A stretch of DNA of 64,000 nucleotides from Brachypodius melanocephalos. Taxonomy: Eukaryota; Chordata; Aves; Passeriformes; Pycnonotidae. The notes under the pieces were generated by a model. The model searched no databases, was not told the DNA's origin, and saw nothing but the letters and a program-made list of their open reading frames with translations. The DNA lies in NCBI GenBank assembly GCA_013398615.1, contig VZSR01003282.1, forward strand, positions 5,720,901 through 5,784,900, written 5' to 3'. Shown in pieces: positions 51,981-64,000 of the stretch (position 1 is its first letter; each line of letters opens with the position of its first letter). Both the position numbers and the translations under genes were made by a program.

Positions 51981-52116
51981 TCATGGTATTACAGAATGCC
52001 CTGGGTTGAAAAAGAGCTTACAGATCATCTTGTTCCAACCTCTGCCATGGACAGCAACACCTTCCACTAAACCAGGTTGCTCAGATCTCCATCCAGCCTG
52101 GCCTTAAACATCTACC
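51981..52116 (-). mobile_element. CR1 LINE 3' fragment
   Basis: Starts TCATGGTATTACAGAATGCC, then CTGGGTTGAAAAAGAGCTTA, then gatcatcttgttccaacctc, tgccatggacagcaacacc, aaaccaggttgctcag and atccagcctggcc in CR1 order. Minus strand, about 136 bases, well diverged. The 154-codon frame at 51643-52107 ends inside it and is therefore partly repeat-derived. Confidence 0.92.
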
Positions 52117-55100
52117 TTGATTCAATTTATTATTTCAATGAGCTGCTGTTAAATTCCCTGTCATGCGTGAAAACACCCATGAAATAAGAGAGTACTCATT
52201 CTATAAATGGCTGCAATTTTTAACACAAGAAAAATTAAAATTACAGAACAGAAGTTCACAAAGAACAAACAGAAATTCAGGCAACAGATTAATATTCAGC
52301 TACATTTTTCAGAATATTTCTCTGATTTCTGTTGCACCAGAAAGCAGTCATCACTTTTTGTCTAAAGAACCAAAGATGAGAGGGGATGTTCAGCTCAGCT
52401 AAGAGCCTTCCCTTCATACCAGGTCCCTTTCCTTCTCCAGAGGCTACCTGTTTAATGACTAAACATCACAGCACTCTGCAGAATTTGTATGCACCTTACG
52501 TACCTTTGAAAAGCACTTAGAATACCTGAGTATGAGTCCTCTCTGTCTATACATGCAAACACAATAAATGCATTATACACAATTTTCCATCACCTTATCA
52601 AGCTCTTCATAACTTTTTAGAATTGCACTTTTCTGCAATTTTAATAGAAAATAACATACTAAACTTTACCAGTTTCCAGCAGTAAGGATTCAATTCAATT
52701 GTAAAAATTCAATTCAAACATCATTCATATCAATGTAAATGGGATATATGTAGAAAAGAGCTCAACTAAAGTTCAAGGACAGCCACAAAACATTTGACAC
52801 TATTTTTGCTATATTTTTTAAAGGAAGATTTAAAAAATAAACGCTTACGTTTTTCTCCCTCTGTATTTAAGAGTGATAGTGAATTTGTCTGACACTGCCA
52901 GGGAAGCCAGGTGTTTAGGTTCATTTCTCCTGAAGGCTTGCTTACTGTGCACATCATTTCCCACCCAAGCTGTCCTGCAAGAAAACACTGCAGCCTCCTA
53001 ACAGCATTTAGGACTTAGCTCAGTGTATTTGCTCCTTTTTTTCCCCATGACAAGCCATTTCCCACTTTAATAAATCCACAGAGCCATCCTATGCAGCATG
53101 TCCAGGAGGAGCAACAGGATGGGGATTAATGGACACAAACCCTTCTAAAGGCAAAGATCACAAAGTGTTGAATGTCTTAATATTACTGACAGTTACTAAC
53201 TTTATTGTTGCTCTCCTACCTCTGAACCTCCTACCTAGTTTTTCTCTCTGTGTTTTGCAGTTATTTCTTTTCCACTCTGGATGCCTATAGAAGTTGAAAC
53301 AGTTCACTTCACCCATGGTCTTACTAACAGCTAAGTTTCATTTTTAAACGACATTTCTGTAATTTTTTTTTTAACAAAAACTATTTTAAAAGACACTTTG
53401 TAGTCCTGGAACTTCCATACATATGCTGAAATATCCCTTCTTTCACTATACCCTTGGTTTTCAGCACCATATCAGACAAATTTACTGCACAACGTGGGGT
53501 TTTTTCATATGCCAAGAAACAATACAACTATTTTAGGCAAAATCTCATTGCTTCCTAAGGCTAAACTAACTGCTGGTGGAACTCTCTGAACCTTATATTA
53601 GTCTGTGCTGAAGCACTGCAAGATTAGTTATAATTAACTGTCATCATGTCATTTTTCTCCCAACAACTCAGATTAAAAACAAAAGGGGGAAAAAATCCCC
53701 TAGCGGCAACCATGATTAAAATATCTCTCTTTGTTTCCCATCCCAAACTTCATTTTTAACTCACAGGGGTTACAAGCTCTTCTCCACATACATTTTAGTT
53801 TTCACATAGATACCTGTGCATCATCTACAACACAAAAATGAGCATTTTTAACAGCAGCTAGAGAGTCAGTTGTTCAGAAGTTGTAACCAGCTTAAGACAA
53901 ATATTTAATATTAAGTAAGTGCTTCCTTTCTAAACCATTTACACCCCCTGGTGTAATAGTTTGGTGGGTACCTCTTGCTGATTTATTCATTTATATTGCT
54001 TCAAGGAGCCTGTTAGAGCCTGTAGGCACACATTCAAAACTAATTTAAAAGGACATGAATTCATCAGTGAGCCGATGAGAACTAATGGTAGCTCACCAGT
54101 TGCAATCTGTGCTAACTAAAAATAATATAAAACACCTACAATTTGGGGTTTTCCTAGGCTAGCATAGGTCTCTCTAAGCTCTGCAGCAGCATCCTGAGAG
54201 TCAACAGAACTCATATCTCCCACCTCTATGATAGGTGATAACTTTCACCTAACATATCACCCATGACATGGTAATTTTCAAAATACAAATGTTAACAGCA
54301 GTTACTATAAAGGTATACTTAAACGGAGTTATGATGAGCAATCACTAGCTGGGGATGCTGTCACTTTTTTGTAGGTCACCACAGACCCCTAATATTTACA
54401 ATTCCCATATGAGCACATTTTATTTATTTGGAGTGGAAATGGATGGCATTGCAAAAATGAATGCAATATTAAAGTAAGTCATATTTTATAGCAGAATCAT
54501 CTACTTTCAGTTTAAAATCATGCTCTAATGGTCATAATTCAATTATTCTGGGGAATCAGGGGAGGAATGATCACACAGGAGGGCAAGGCACACATGCACT
54601 CCCTGAATAACATCTCCACTGCCACCACCACCAGAGAGAATATGAGGCAGACCCCTGGTTGGATCCAGTAAGACATCTCTTGTGCTAAGGATCAGAAAAT
54701 ACAAGCACAAAAAATACACTACTCCAAGTGAAAAAGATTTGTACTTCTCTCAAAGTTCCAAACTAAGGGAGATTTCCCCCCCTACTTCTGTTTCATGTAA
54801 CTCTGAGCTGTAGCTGGGAACTGAAGTGCTCTGTGTAAGGTGTAAGGATTTCACTGCCTTGTAGGAGGAAGCTCCTACCTGAGCCAAGGTTTCATTCTGC
54901 ATTGTGGGCAGGTGAGCCACACCATACACGAGCAACTTCATTTCTTTGGGATCAGCTCTGGGACATGGCTTAATTCCCTCTCCAATTTATGCAGCACAAG
55001 CCTTTCCCCACCAGTCTGAAGGGCAAAACATTCCCTTTCTGCAGTCTCTCTGCAAACTTCTAAAACTTATTACTACGAAAACTTACACAGTAAAAAGATG

Positions 55101-55470
55101 ATTTAAACAAAATTTAATGAAAGATACAATGCCAAAATATTTTAACTGGATGTAAAAAGCAGGGAAATGATGCATTTGCTCAGCTTTTGTGCTGTACTTG
55201 TGCATTTACCTTTACTGAGTAGATGAGGTAATAATACCCTTCACTGACTGGTGATCTCCTGCTCTGAAGTTAAATGACATTTGTAACACACACATTAAGG
55301 TGGTTTCTGAACAAAGAACAGCTGCATCCATTGGGCAAAGCACCTGATGAGGTGAACCAATGATACTGGTGCCAGTGTGCTCTACACAAGATAGATAAAT
55401 TCATGTAAATCCTCATGTGCTTCCAGGATACAGAAAAGCACAGCTCTAATGCCACATCCCTGGGTGAATT
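52117..55470. other. AT-rich non-coding sequence
   Basis: No gene, RNA or repeat recognised. Open frames are under 80 codons. Confidence 0.55.
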
Positions 55471-55696
55471 GATAGGGCAAGGGGAATGGATGTAAACTGA
55501 CAGAGGGCAGGATTAGATTAGAGATTAGGAAGAAATTCTCCCCCGTGAGGGTGGTGAAGTCCCAGCACAGGTTGCCCCGAGAAGCTGTGGCTGCCCCATC
55601 CTTGGAAGTGTCCAAGGCCTGGAGCAACCTGAGATAGTGGCAGGGGTTTGGGATGAGATAGTCTTTAAAGTGCCTCCCAACCCAAACCATTCAGCA
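55471..55696 (+). mobile_element. CR1 LINE 3' fragment
   Basis: Forward-strand CR1: TTGATAGGGCAAGGGGAATGG, then aaactgacagaggg, attaggaagaaattct, gtgagggtggtgaag, ggttgccccgagaagctgtgg, ccccatccttggaagtgtcc, and finally CCTCCCAACCCAAACCATTC at the 3' end. It is a 5'-truncated plus-strand copy of about 226 bases. The two overlapping minus-strand frames at 55270-55690 are repeat-derived. Confidence 0.94.
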
Positions 55697-58600
55697 GTGG
55701 ATCTGACTCCATCATATTAAAGAAGGAACGTCTAGACCCTGCCTTTCATGAGCAAATCAAAGCTGTAAAAAGTTTCATCTATCAATAAAGCAAGAACAGG
55801 GTCAATGCTATCATTCATTCAAATATGAATGAGAGAAACTTAACTATGCATTTAAATCTCAATAGCAAGTGATGAGGAATTTCATACCTGGAATAAAATA
55901 ATTGCTCATAAGTGTCCCCAAAGGAAAACAGACAAGGTGGGTTGTTCCCAGCTGCTCTAGAGAAGTATTGGCTCTCTTTACCATGTCAGACATTTTTTGT
56001 CGCAGACTTCATTCCTTCATGACTCCCTGAAACTTATTCCTAGTCTTCAGAAATCCTTCAAAACCAACCTTCTCTTTTCTGAGGGGTTGATTCAGTTAAA
56101 AAATATTTGCTCCTTGATAAATACTTTTCCCATCTAACCCTTCAGGCTGCTGGCAGCTGCAGGAAGCCCCAAATTGGTTTTATACCTTCAAACACTCCCA
56201 AACTGCCAGACAAAATTTACAGCAGTCTCCACCATTCTGTGTCTCCAATGGTCCTCTCAGAAATCCTGTAGCCAGCAATGGGGTCTGACTGTCTTCACCT
56301 TGGCAAGGGAGTAAGACAGTGACAGCAAACTATTGCAGTTTGTAAGGAGTGATCCACAACAAGGCACCAACTTCTATTTCACCTCACACCATTTTCGGCT
56401 ATAACACAACAGTGCCGAAGGAATTCAAAGCATTTTTCTTTTTAGTTTTGTATCTAGAACTACATGAGCTCAAATGAAAATAAATCAGAGGAAACTCAGT
56501 GCTCCTCCAACTCCTACAAAAGGCACCTTGGCTTAAATGGGCTGAAGTCTTAGAGAAAATTCGAGGTGAAGATTTCATTCCTTCAGTTTCAAAAGCAAAC
56601 ACAGCGAGGAGAAAAGGAATGGGAAGAGGAAGTCACAAGCTATTCACTTTACCCAAATCCAGACACTAACAGAGTTTCACGTGGAGATGTCCAAAAAAGA
56701 AATTTTTTTCTGAGCCATTTAATGTTACTCTAAATTCATTCATGCTCCTCTTAGCAGGCAGATCAAGTCCATATAATTGCCAGCAAGTGCCCATAATTTG
56801 ACTCATGTCTTCTCATCCGTGTAGAAATCTGAAAAGGATCCTTGTAAATGATTAAATATTGGATTCCTGGCAGCAAAATGAATGAAAGAAAAAACTCTAC
56901 CTGGGTCTCTAAATGGCAGACACACTGGGCTAGGTCCTGAAGTGGCTGGATTCCAGTGCCTCTACTAAGGAAAGCAGAACAAAGGTAGTTTTAAAATTTC
57001 ATTTGTGCTCACAACCATAGTGGCAGTGAGAAGGCATTTTGACCCTCAGCACAGTAAATTATTTCCAGATCTGACAAGCTCCAGAGAACATTTCCCAGCC
57101 TGAGATCACTGCAGCACAGGCTGCAGCAGCTACTACAGAGACCAGGACCTGTGCACAGCCAGTGATGAACACCTTGGGTACTGAGGGAGGCAAAAAGAGA
57201 CCTTAATAAGGGGCAGGGACTCATCTCTAGGTTTAGAAAAAAGGATTTCAGTATTATATTCATAGTGAAAACTAAATTCTTAACCACAACAATGATCAAA
57301 GAGGAGCCATTTGCTCATTTTAGTTGGACCCATGAATTTGAAAGACCATGGTGGTTATTTAACCAGGATCTTTTTAAAAGAAAATCGAGAAAAGTCAGAA
57401 AACAGAAAAACTAATGAGACAACTTCAGAAGACCACTTTTTCTATAAATGATTTATTAGAAAAGAAATAACCTGGAAACCAGGATTCACAATCTCCCAAC
57501 CAATCATCCATTTCATGTAAAGTTGCTGTCTTAACCTGCCATAAGAAATCAAGTGTAAAAAAGTAATAAAAGAAATGGCACATTCCTTTTGGACTTAAAG
57601 ATAGTGTTTAGCTTTAAAAGTATAATCTAAAAATAAAGCCTGCTGCTCACTAGTCTCATTGTATACTCAGATCCATTCTTCTTCATTTAATAGGAAATCG
57701 ATCTAATATCCATTTGGCACCCAGTAAATCTTCTAGTCAGTGGAAATACACAATTTTAATAATTGTTAGAAGTGGGGTTTTGCAATAAGGAACTAAAAAA
57801 ACATCTGGCAATTAACTTACATGCACAACCCATGTCTTCTTAGATTTGCCTTATTTCCACATCGTCAGCATTGCATATGTCAAACTTCTTCAGTGTGAGG
57901 CAAAACAATTATTAAAATGAAACTGTGAAATAACACATACTTACAGGAACAGGCAATGTCAACTGCTGTGCCAGAAAGATGACACAATTAATGGTCTAAT
58001 TAAAGCATATTTATAAACCTTGCACTAAATCACATTTTCTTATGCCAGTGATACCTTTGAAGTTAATGTGACTCAACTGACTTCTCTCTGAGAAGTGGTT
58101 GCATAAGGTTTCCAGCTGTAGCATATCTGGGAGGTGGAGAGTCACCATCCTCTCAAGGGGTAAATGTCAGACGTTTATTGGTGTGAATATCAATAATTCT
58201 GAGAACTCTTCCTTGGACTATATTCCACAGCATCCAAGGGCTTCCCTGCAATGCGTAACAGTGACTACAGATTCAACACAGCTTTAATATTCAGAAACCT
58301 TCCTTCCCTCTATGAAAATGTTTTGATGCTTACACTTTTCCCAGAGTTTAAAGTTGAACTGCCAAGCATTTAAGGACCTAATCACAAGGGAGATTGCACA
58401 GTTGAGTTATATCATACCAAAATTTAAATAATAGAGGATATATGCTATCAGAAATTTGTAGATTGAAGGGGAAAAAACCTTCCACTTTTTGACAGTAATG
58501 TTATTACTGTGCCAAAGGTAGTAGCTCAGACCTGAGCAGTGATCCTCAGAGAGCTAACTCTCCTGTTGGCATTCACTTCATAAATAATCCTGCAGAACAA

Positions 58601-61600
58601 CCAGGCACATCTTGTCTCATAATAACAAAGATGATCCTTCATTTAGATTTCTCCAGGCAGGAAAGAAAGGAGAGAGAAAACCTCATTCATATCAGGTAGC
58701 TTCTCTGCTACTCCTAAGTCAGGCATGCATTGCTCATTTAAACATGTAGGAGTGCAAACAGGAGGAAGGGCTAAAAACAAAAGGTGCACCTGGCTGGGAA
58801 TCTCTCCACATAAGCCTAAATCTGTGCTGGGCTGTCTGCATCCTGTCATCCAGGTAAAAGGAATGAAAAAAAAAAAATCACCTTTTGTTCTTCACTGTTC
58901 TGGAAAGTGTTGTGGGTCATATGAAAGAGCCTGACTTCTCAGCTCCCTGACAGAGTGCAAATTCAGCTGCTGTCTTCTGCAGAGGAGATAATGCCACAGC
59001 AGGACATTCTTGAAACACTTCTTCTTTTTGCTCCTATGTATGTCATGATCGCACAGATTCTTCTTCTGCAAAGCACTAGTTCACAAAGACTACTCAGCCC
59101 AAAAAAACCAAGAAGGAACTCTTCCTCCAAATACTGTGATCAATAACTGCTAATCAGTAATCAAGGGCCATCATCTCAAAAGTTGATTCACATGTAGTAA
59201 AAGGTTAACTGGAAAATACAGAGCTTACTGTGGCCCCAAAATTCCTGAATCAGTTTGGTACATTTCAGACTGTACCACAACAGTCCACAAACCAAGTGAA
59301 GGCCAAGGAGATGGAAAATCCCTCTGACCTAATTGCAGGCTTCAGCGGTGGCAAAAGCTCAACAGTCACATCCCAATAAAACAAAAGCAAGGCTGGCCAG
59401 AAATGGGCTTTCCCAGCTTGGCACTTGTCTTGTGATCACACCCAAGAGAAAACACTATTTATATTAATTTTCTTACAATTTCTAGTTCGGCACTTTACTT
59501 GCAGGTAAAGTCACATTGGGGTGATAACATTTTTCTCTGAAGTATCTCTCTTGTAAAGTGAGATTTACAAGTGAGTGCAGATATTAAATATTTGTCTACA
59601 GGAAAGAAAGGCTTTCACAAGTAGACCTAACTTACAGTATAATCTTCATCCAATAAAGCTGTATTAGATCAAACAGTACTTGGTGTTCTGGCAGCAAACT
59701 GATTTGAGTATCACAGCTAGCAATAAACTGAAGAAATTTTTGCATAGGATTAAATAATGTACAAATAATGTCTGTACCTACTTAAAAGATTGAGTTTAAA
59801 TGCTGTTTAAACTAAAAACAAATTGCCAAGACATGTTTAAGTGCTCCAGCCAGATGAATCACAGTATGCCCAGAACTCCCACTAAATCTATTTTATCCAA
59901 AGAGCAGCATGGATAAAACTGACAGAAAAATATGGTGCTAAAACTGATCACATCAGTTGTTTCCCAACACTAATCATTCCTTGCTGCATCCTAAAGACGT
60001 ATCTTGGATCACTAAATTCCTTTCAAATACTTGCCTGCAAGTACCTGTCCTACTTCAGAACTGAATGAATGTTAGTTTTAAATGAATTTAAAGGATAATT
60101 CAGGAGGTAATTTTGTCTGATTCTGTAAAGTGCCTGTGGACTTTATCTGGAATGCTAAAGGCTTGAATTCCTGGATCCAAGGTGGGTTTTGTCATCAAAA
60201 CTTCAGCCACCTGGCAGAGTGGGCAGCAGCTGGTGGGCATCACCCTCACCTGGGTGGTCACCTGGGTGCCCAGGACCAAGGGCTTCACCTGGTGATCATC
60301 CCAGCCACTGCCAACAAACTGACCCTGGCAGGGGCTGCAATGCCATGCCAGGAAGGGAAAACACAGATCCCTCCAATTCACAACATTTATTTTGTAAAGC
60401 AGAATTCTTTATCCTACCTTGCAGCTAAATTAAGGGAAGAGTGACTGGGATAAGAATATATAATGATGAAAATAAGGGCTTTTATTTATTGTCCAAATTC
60501 TGTTGTCCTATTGGGTTAATGAAGAGAATCTCTGTGCCCACACCAGGGCACAGCATAACCCCAACTGCAATTAATGCTATCGGGTTTTACACCTTCAAGG
60601 GTAGGCATAAAATAACAAAGAGTATGGGGCTTGCCCACTGATTGCAGCAGAAAACTTTCAAGGTGCAAGGGGGGATCATTAGTACTTGCAGTGCACGTGC
60701 ACAAAGGAAGAGAATTAACCTTGCCCACACAGCCTTACCTTTGTCATCACTGAAACTTTGAACAGCTCATTTGTCATTCATCTAAGTGTCCTTTCATCAC
60801 AATTTTCTAGCAGAGAATTTTATAATTATTTCCAATTACTGTCTATAATATATGCAACTTTCTGCTCTGCAGTTACATTTTACCACTGAACTTTAAAGCA
60901 AACATGTTAATTTAAAACCTACTCTGCCAACTGTATGACACATCTACTCCAAGATAGCTGTCGAAATAAAATCAAGCATAAATATTTACCTCATTATTAA
61001 CAATAGAAAGACTAGTTTGGTAGGCATAATAAAATTATCCTGAATCCTGTCAATGTCTATGCGCTTCAAAAGAACTCAGTCTTACAACATTTTTAGAGCT
61101 ACATGGAAAAGTGTATGGAGCTGAACCTTAGCTCCCCTCTTCTGCATAACACTGCAATAGCTCCTGGAGCTTTGTAGCAACCAGTGAAAGTCATTAAAGA
61201 AGCGCTTCCTTCGTGCTGAACGTGTCTGTTTGCCATTGGACAGCCAAAAGCCTGAGGGCTGCGATGGACCTGTTTACCCAAGCTGTGCTGTGTGTTATAA
61301 TGATGATCATCAGCCCAAAGGACTGCTAAATTAGCAGAGCCAATACAATCAATAAGATCAGGGGTACAAAGAGATTCAGGAAGGAAAGGATCTGCAAAGA
61401 AAACTATTTAGTATGACAGAGCCACCCTCTGCCTCCCGACTCTGTTGACTCAGCAGTTGTAATGGATGTGTCTGATTGAGTGTCTGGGGCACACCTTCAA
61501 CACGGCAATGGGCAGCAGGGAATGGCAGAGCTCTTGCACAACACCCACAGCACTCCTGTCAGGTTGAAAGTATCTCCCATTCAGTTCTTCATGGCCTTGC

Positions 61601-64000
61601 ATAGCCAAGGAATTCATAGAGGAGTTCAGAAAGGGGAGAGAGGGCATCATTTGTACATCAAAAGGGCAAAAAAGTCTCCTAAGCCGTGTTTAAACATGGT
61701 AACTAAAACCTTGTATGTTTTGGTCTCAGGGAATGTGAATATACTCCTCTTTGTAATAAAAGGGGGGAAAAAGAAATCCTAAAGTAAGATTAAACTGAAA
61801 ATTTCTTGTCCAAAAGAAAGCAAGGGAGAGAGCATCTGCTTTGCTCTTTATTTCTGTGGTGCTGGTGTGCTTCTCCTAATAGCCACCCTGTAATGGTAAG
61901 TGGAGAGGGGAGCATTGCTTCCAAGAAAAGGGCACCAGGGTTTCTCACCTCAATATACACTCATTAACTCTGATTCAAACTCTCCAGGAAATAAAAGACC
62001 AGGCTGTAGTTAGAGAGATTTCTCTGCCAAAGGTCAATGAAAAGTGAGTTCCAATGAAATAGTGCAAAACCCCTGTATCAGTCTGCAATTCTCTCAGCTT
62101 TGTATGACAGACAGAAATATCTGGGGCTGCAGGCATGTGATCTAGATACTTTTCACAGCACAGCCACTAAAATTAAGTCAATATCTGCCATTAAAAATAC
62201 TAAAGATATAACACAGGATGGGAACTGTTCAGCTTTACTCCTGTAGCAGAAATCAGTGGCTCATGTGCACTTCTCACTTATAGTCATATTCAGTGTCTTC
62301 ATGCTATTTTGCTTTTTATTCTGTACTTGAGTAAAAAACACTTTGTAAACACAGGACACAAGAAAAATGATGTGGTGTAATACAGATTGAAAGCAGACTG
62401 AGGCTTTTAAATTTCTGCAACTTATTCATTTTTTATGAAATGTATTTTTAAATCTACTGGGAAATAATGCACAATTAACTGCAGTGATTGAAATCACCAT
62501 TTACAGAATGATATCAATAAATTAGTCCCTCTTAAAAGTCCACTAAAATAATAAAATCTTTCAGGTGCCATTTCAGCTCTCATTAGGACAGGGCTAGAGG
62601 CTGGCATCTAGATAATGCTGACCTTCAGTTGTGACTGGGTTTATCTGGATTAGCATCATTATTTGCTGGAACTTTAAAAAAACAAGGGGCTAATCAATAC
62701 AAGGTCAAAATAAAAGTGTCACAGATGGCTCTGGACGTTCCAAAAAGGTGACATCTGTCACCAAGAGTTACTGCAGGAGCTGGCACAATGCTGCAGCTGC
62801 TGTTGCTGAGGCCATTTCTGTGGGGAGCTTCTGCAGGCAACATCCACAAGCTATTTCTCAGGCATATTTCATGCCCAGTAGTGGGTTACATGTACCAACA
62901 GGTCCAATGGATCATCAGAGTGAAAAATATACCAAAAAAAAAACCCCAAATCCACAGAGCTCAGTCTTTTCTGCACACGAGGATCAGACCAGGGTGTGGA
63001 CACCAAGAATCTTACACACCATGTAGAAACACATTCCCAAAGAAAGCCTTGAGGTGCAACAGCATTCAGACTTGAAATCCAAACTCACCCTGGGACACTC
63101 TCAAGAGGACATCCAAGACATTCAGGAAACATTACATTTTATATTACAAATACTGCAAAACCACATCTGTTTATTGCAGAACCATTATGCAGATAAGGAT
63201 TCAGGATGAACTTGACTGCCTTGGGGAAGGTCAGCCTCAGACTTGCATTTTGCAGTAGGGGTTGTAGGCCAAAAAAACTCCATCAGGTATTTGTTTAAGG
63301 AACAAAGGAAACTGGCACGTTAGTCTACACTCTGCTCCACCTTCTCACTCTGGGTATTTAGTAGCTAATGGAAGTTTACTAACCTACTTTGCACATTAAA
63401 TTTATTTGGAGATAAATTTCTATGAGTTTCTGCTCTCAGAAAATGTTTCATAAAGCTTCTGCTATTCATTTTTGTCATGGGGCAAGTAGGGAAGAATACG
63501 CTAATCACAGGCCCTGGAACTACAGCTTCTATAATTGGCAGCTCAGTATTCTCTCGTAGCCTTAATTTATGCGTACTATTAAAAGGTTAAAGTTGGTCAC
63601 AGGTCTCCTGTGACTGTCATCAGTGAAATAATGCTGTTGGAAATGCAGTTTGGGTTCTACCTCATTCCCGCCTGCAAATAAAACCACGCATATTCTGCAC
63701 ATCTTTCCCCTGAACACTGACACCTCCAGCGACATAAAATCCAGCAAGCGATGTGACAGCTGCCAAGGTCAATAAGAGTTATACTGAACTGCTGAGTAAG
63801 TGCTAGCCACACAAATCAAAGCTCTATAAGGGCAGCTGAACATACACAATTCTGCAACTTATTCCAACTACTTTTTTGGACTGAGACATTTTAATCATTT
63901 TTCTCTACCACAAAATGTTATATAATGAAATGTGATAAAGTCAAGGGTATTTCGTGAAATCTTTGCTTTGTGTCCTTTGTGTCAAATTACTGATAGCAAA
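55697..64000. other. AT-rich non-coding sequence to the window end
   Basis: No gene recognised over 8.3 kb. A GC-richer block at about 60180-60350 carries four CACCTG E-boxes and a 12-bp tandem repeat. A strong donor-like ATG|GTAAGTGG lies at about 61893 on the plus strand without a convincing exon before it. Confidence 0.5.
60246..60269. repeat. Two-copy 12-bp tandem repeat with E-boxes
   Basis: TCACCTGGGTGG at 60246-60257 is followed directly by TCACCTGGGTGC at 60258-60269. Each copy contains CACCTG. Two further CACCTG sites lie at 60208-60213 and 60286-60291. Confidence 0.85.

Noticed and set aside
51643..52107. 154-codon plus-strand frame
   Set aside because: The last third runs into a minus-strand CR1 fragment, and the whole has no recognised homology.
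1..64000. tRNA, rRNA, snRNA, known microRNA, CRISPR, bacterial or viral genes
   Set aside because: No tRNA T-loop box B, rRNA core, snRNA start, familiar microRNA seed-bearing hairpin, spaced direct repeats or intact retroviral LTR/gag/pol/env sequence was seen on either strand.

Overview
The window looks like bird nuclear DNA, probably from a neoavian species. The main evidence is eight fragments of the avian LINE CR1, recognised by their 3' ends (the CATAGAATGGTTTGGGTTGG / CCAACCCAAACCATTC signature and the conserved sequence behind it). The background is AT-rich and CpG-poor with one sharp CpG island. There are no operons, dense ORFs, Shine-Dalgarno sites or other prokaryotic features. Nearly every open frame is a chance frame in intronic or intergenic DNA, and I could not assign any protein family to any of them.

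Layout. 1-45.4 kb is AT-rich non-coding sequence with five CR1 fragments (18.2, 20.2, 23.0, 29.6 and 39.1 kb), a (CAAAA)n array at 11.8 kb, several A/T homopolymers, an (A)n(TA)n repeat at 38.2 kb and a 68-bp tandem duplication at 24.2 kb. 45.44-46.25 kb is a strong CpG island and the only clear promoter-like element. 46.25-64 kb is again AT-rich, with CR1 copies at 46.4, 52.0 and 55.5 kb, two adjacent perfect hairpins at 47.24-47.31 kb and a long open frame at 48.47-49.29 kb.

Interpretation. The simplest reading is the 5' end of one or two genes with large introns, or a lncRNA promoter, centred on the CpG island, with transcription possible in either direction. Some segments bounded by splice-like sites have an open frame: a minus-strand series running left from the island, and plus-strand segments at 21.2, 48.5 and 51.7 kb. 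Short segments like these are open in at least one frame by chance about half the time, so they are hypotheses only. I found no CRISPR array, tRNA, rRNA, intact transposon or intact endogenous retrovirus, and nothing that amounts to a new biological system. The observations most worth checking are the twin hairpins, the 273-codon open frame and the identity of the CpG-island transcript.
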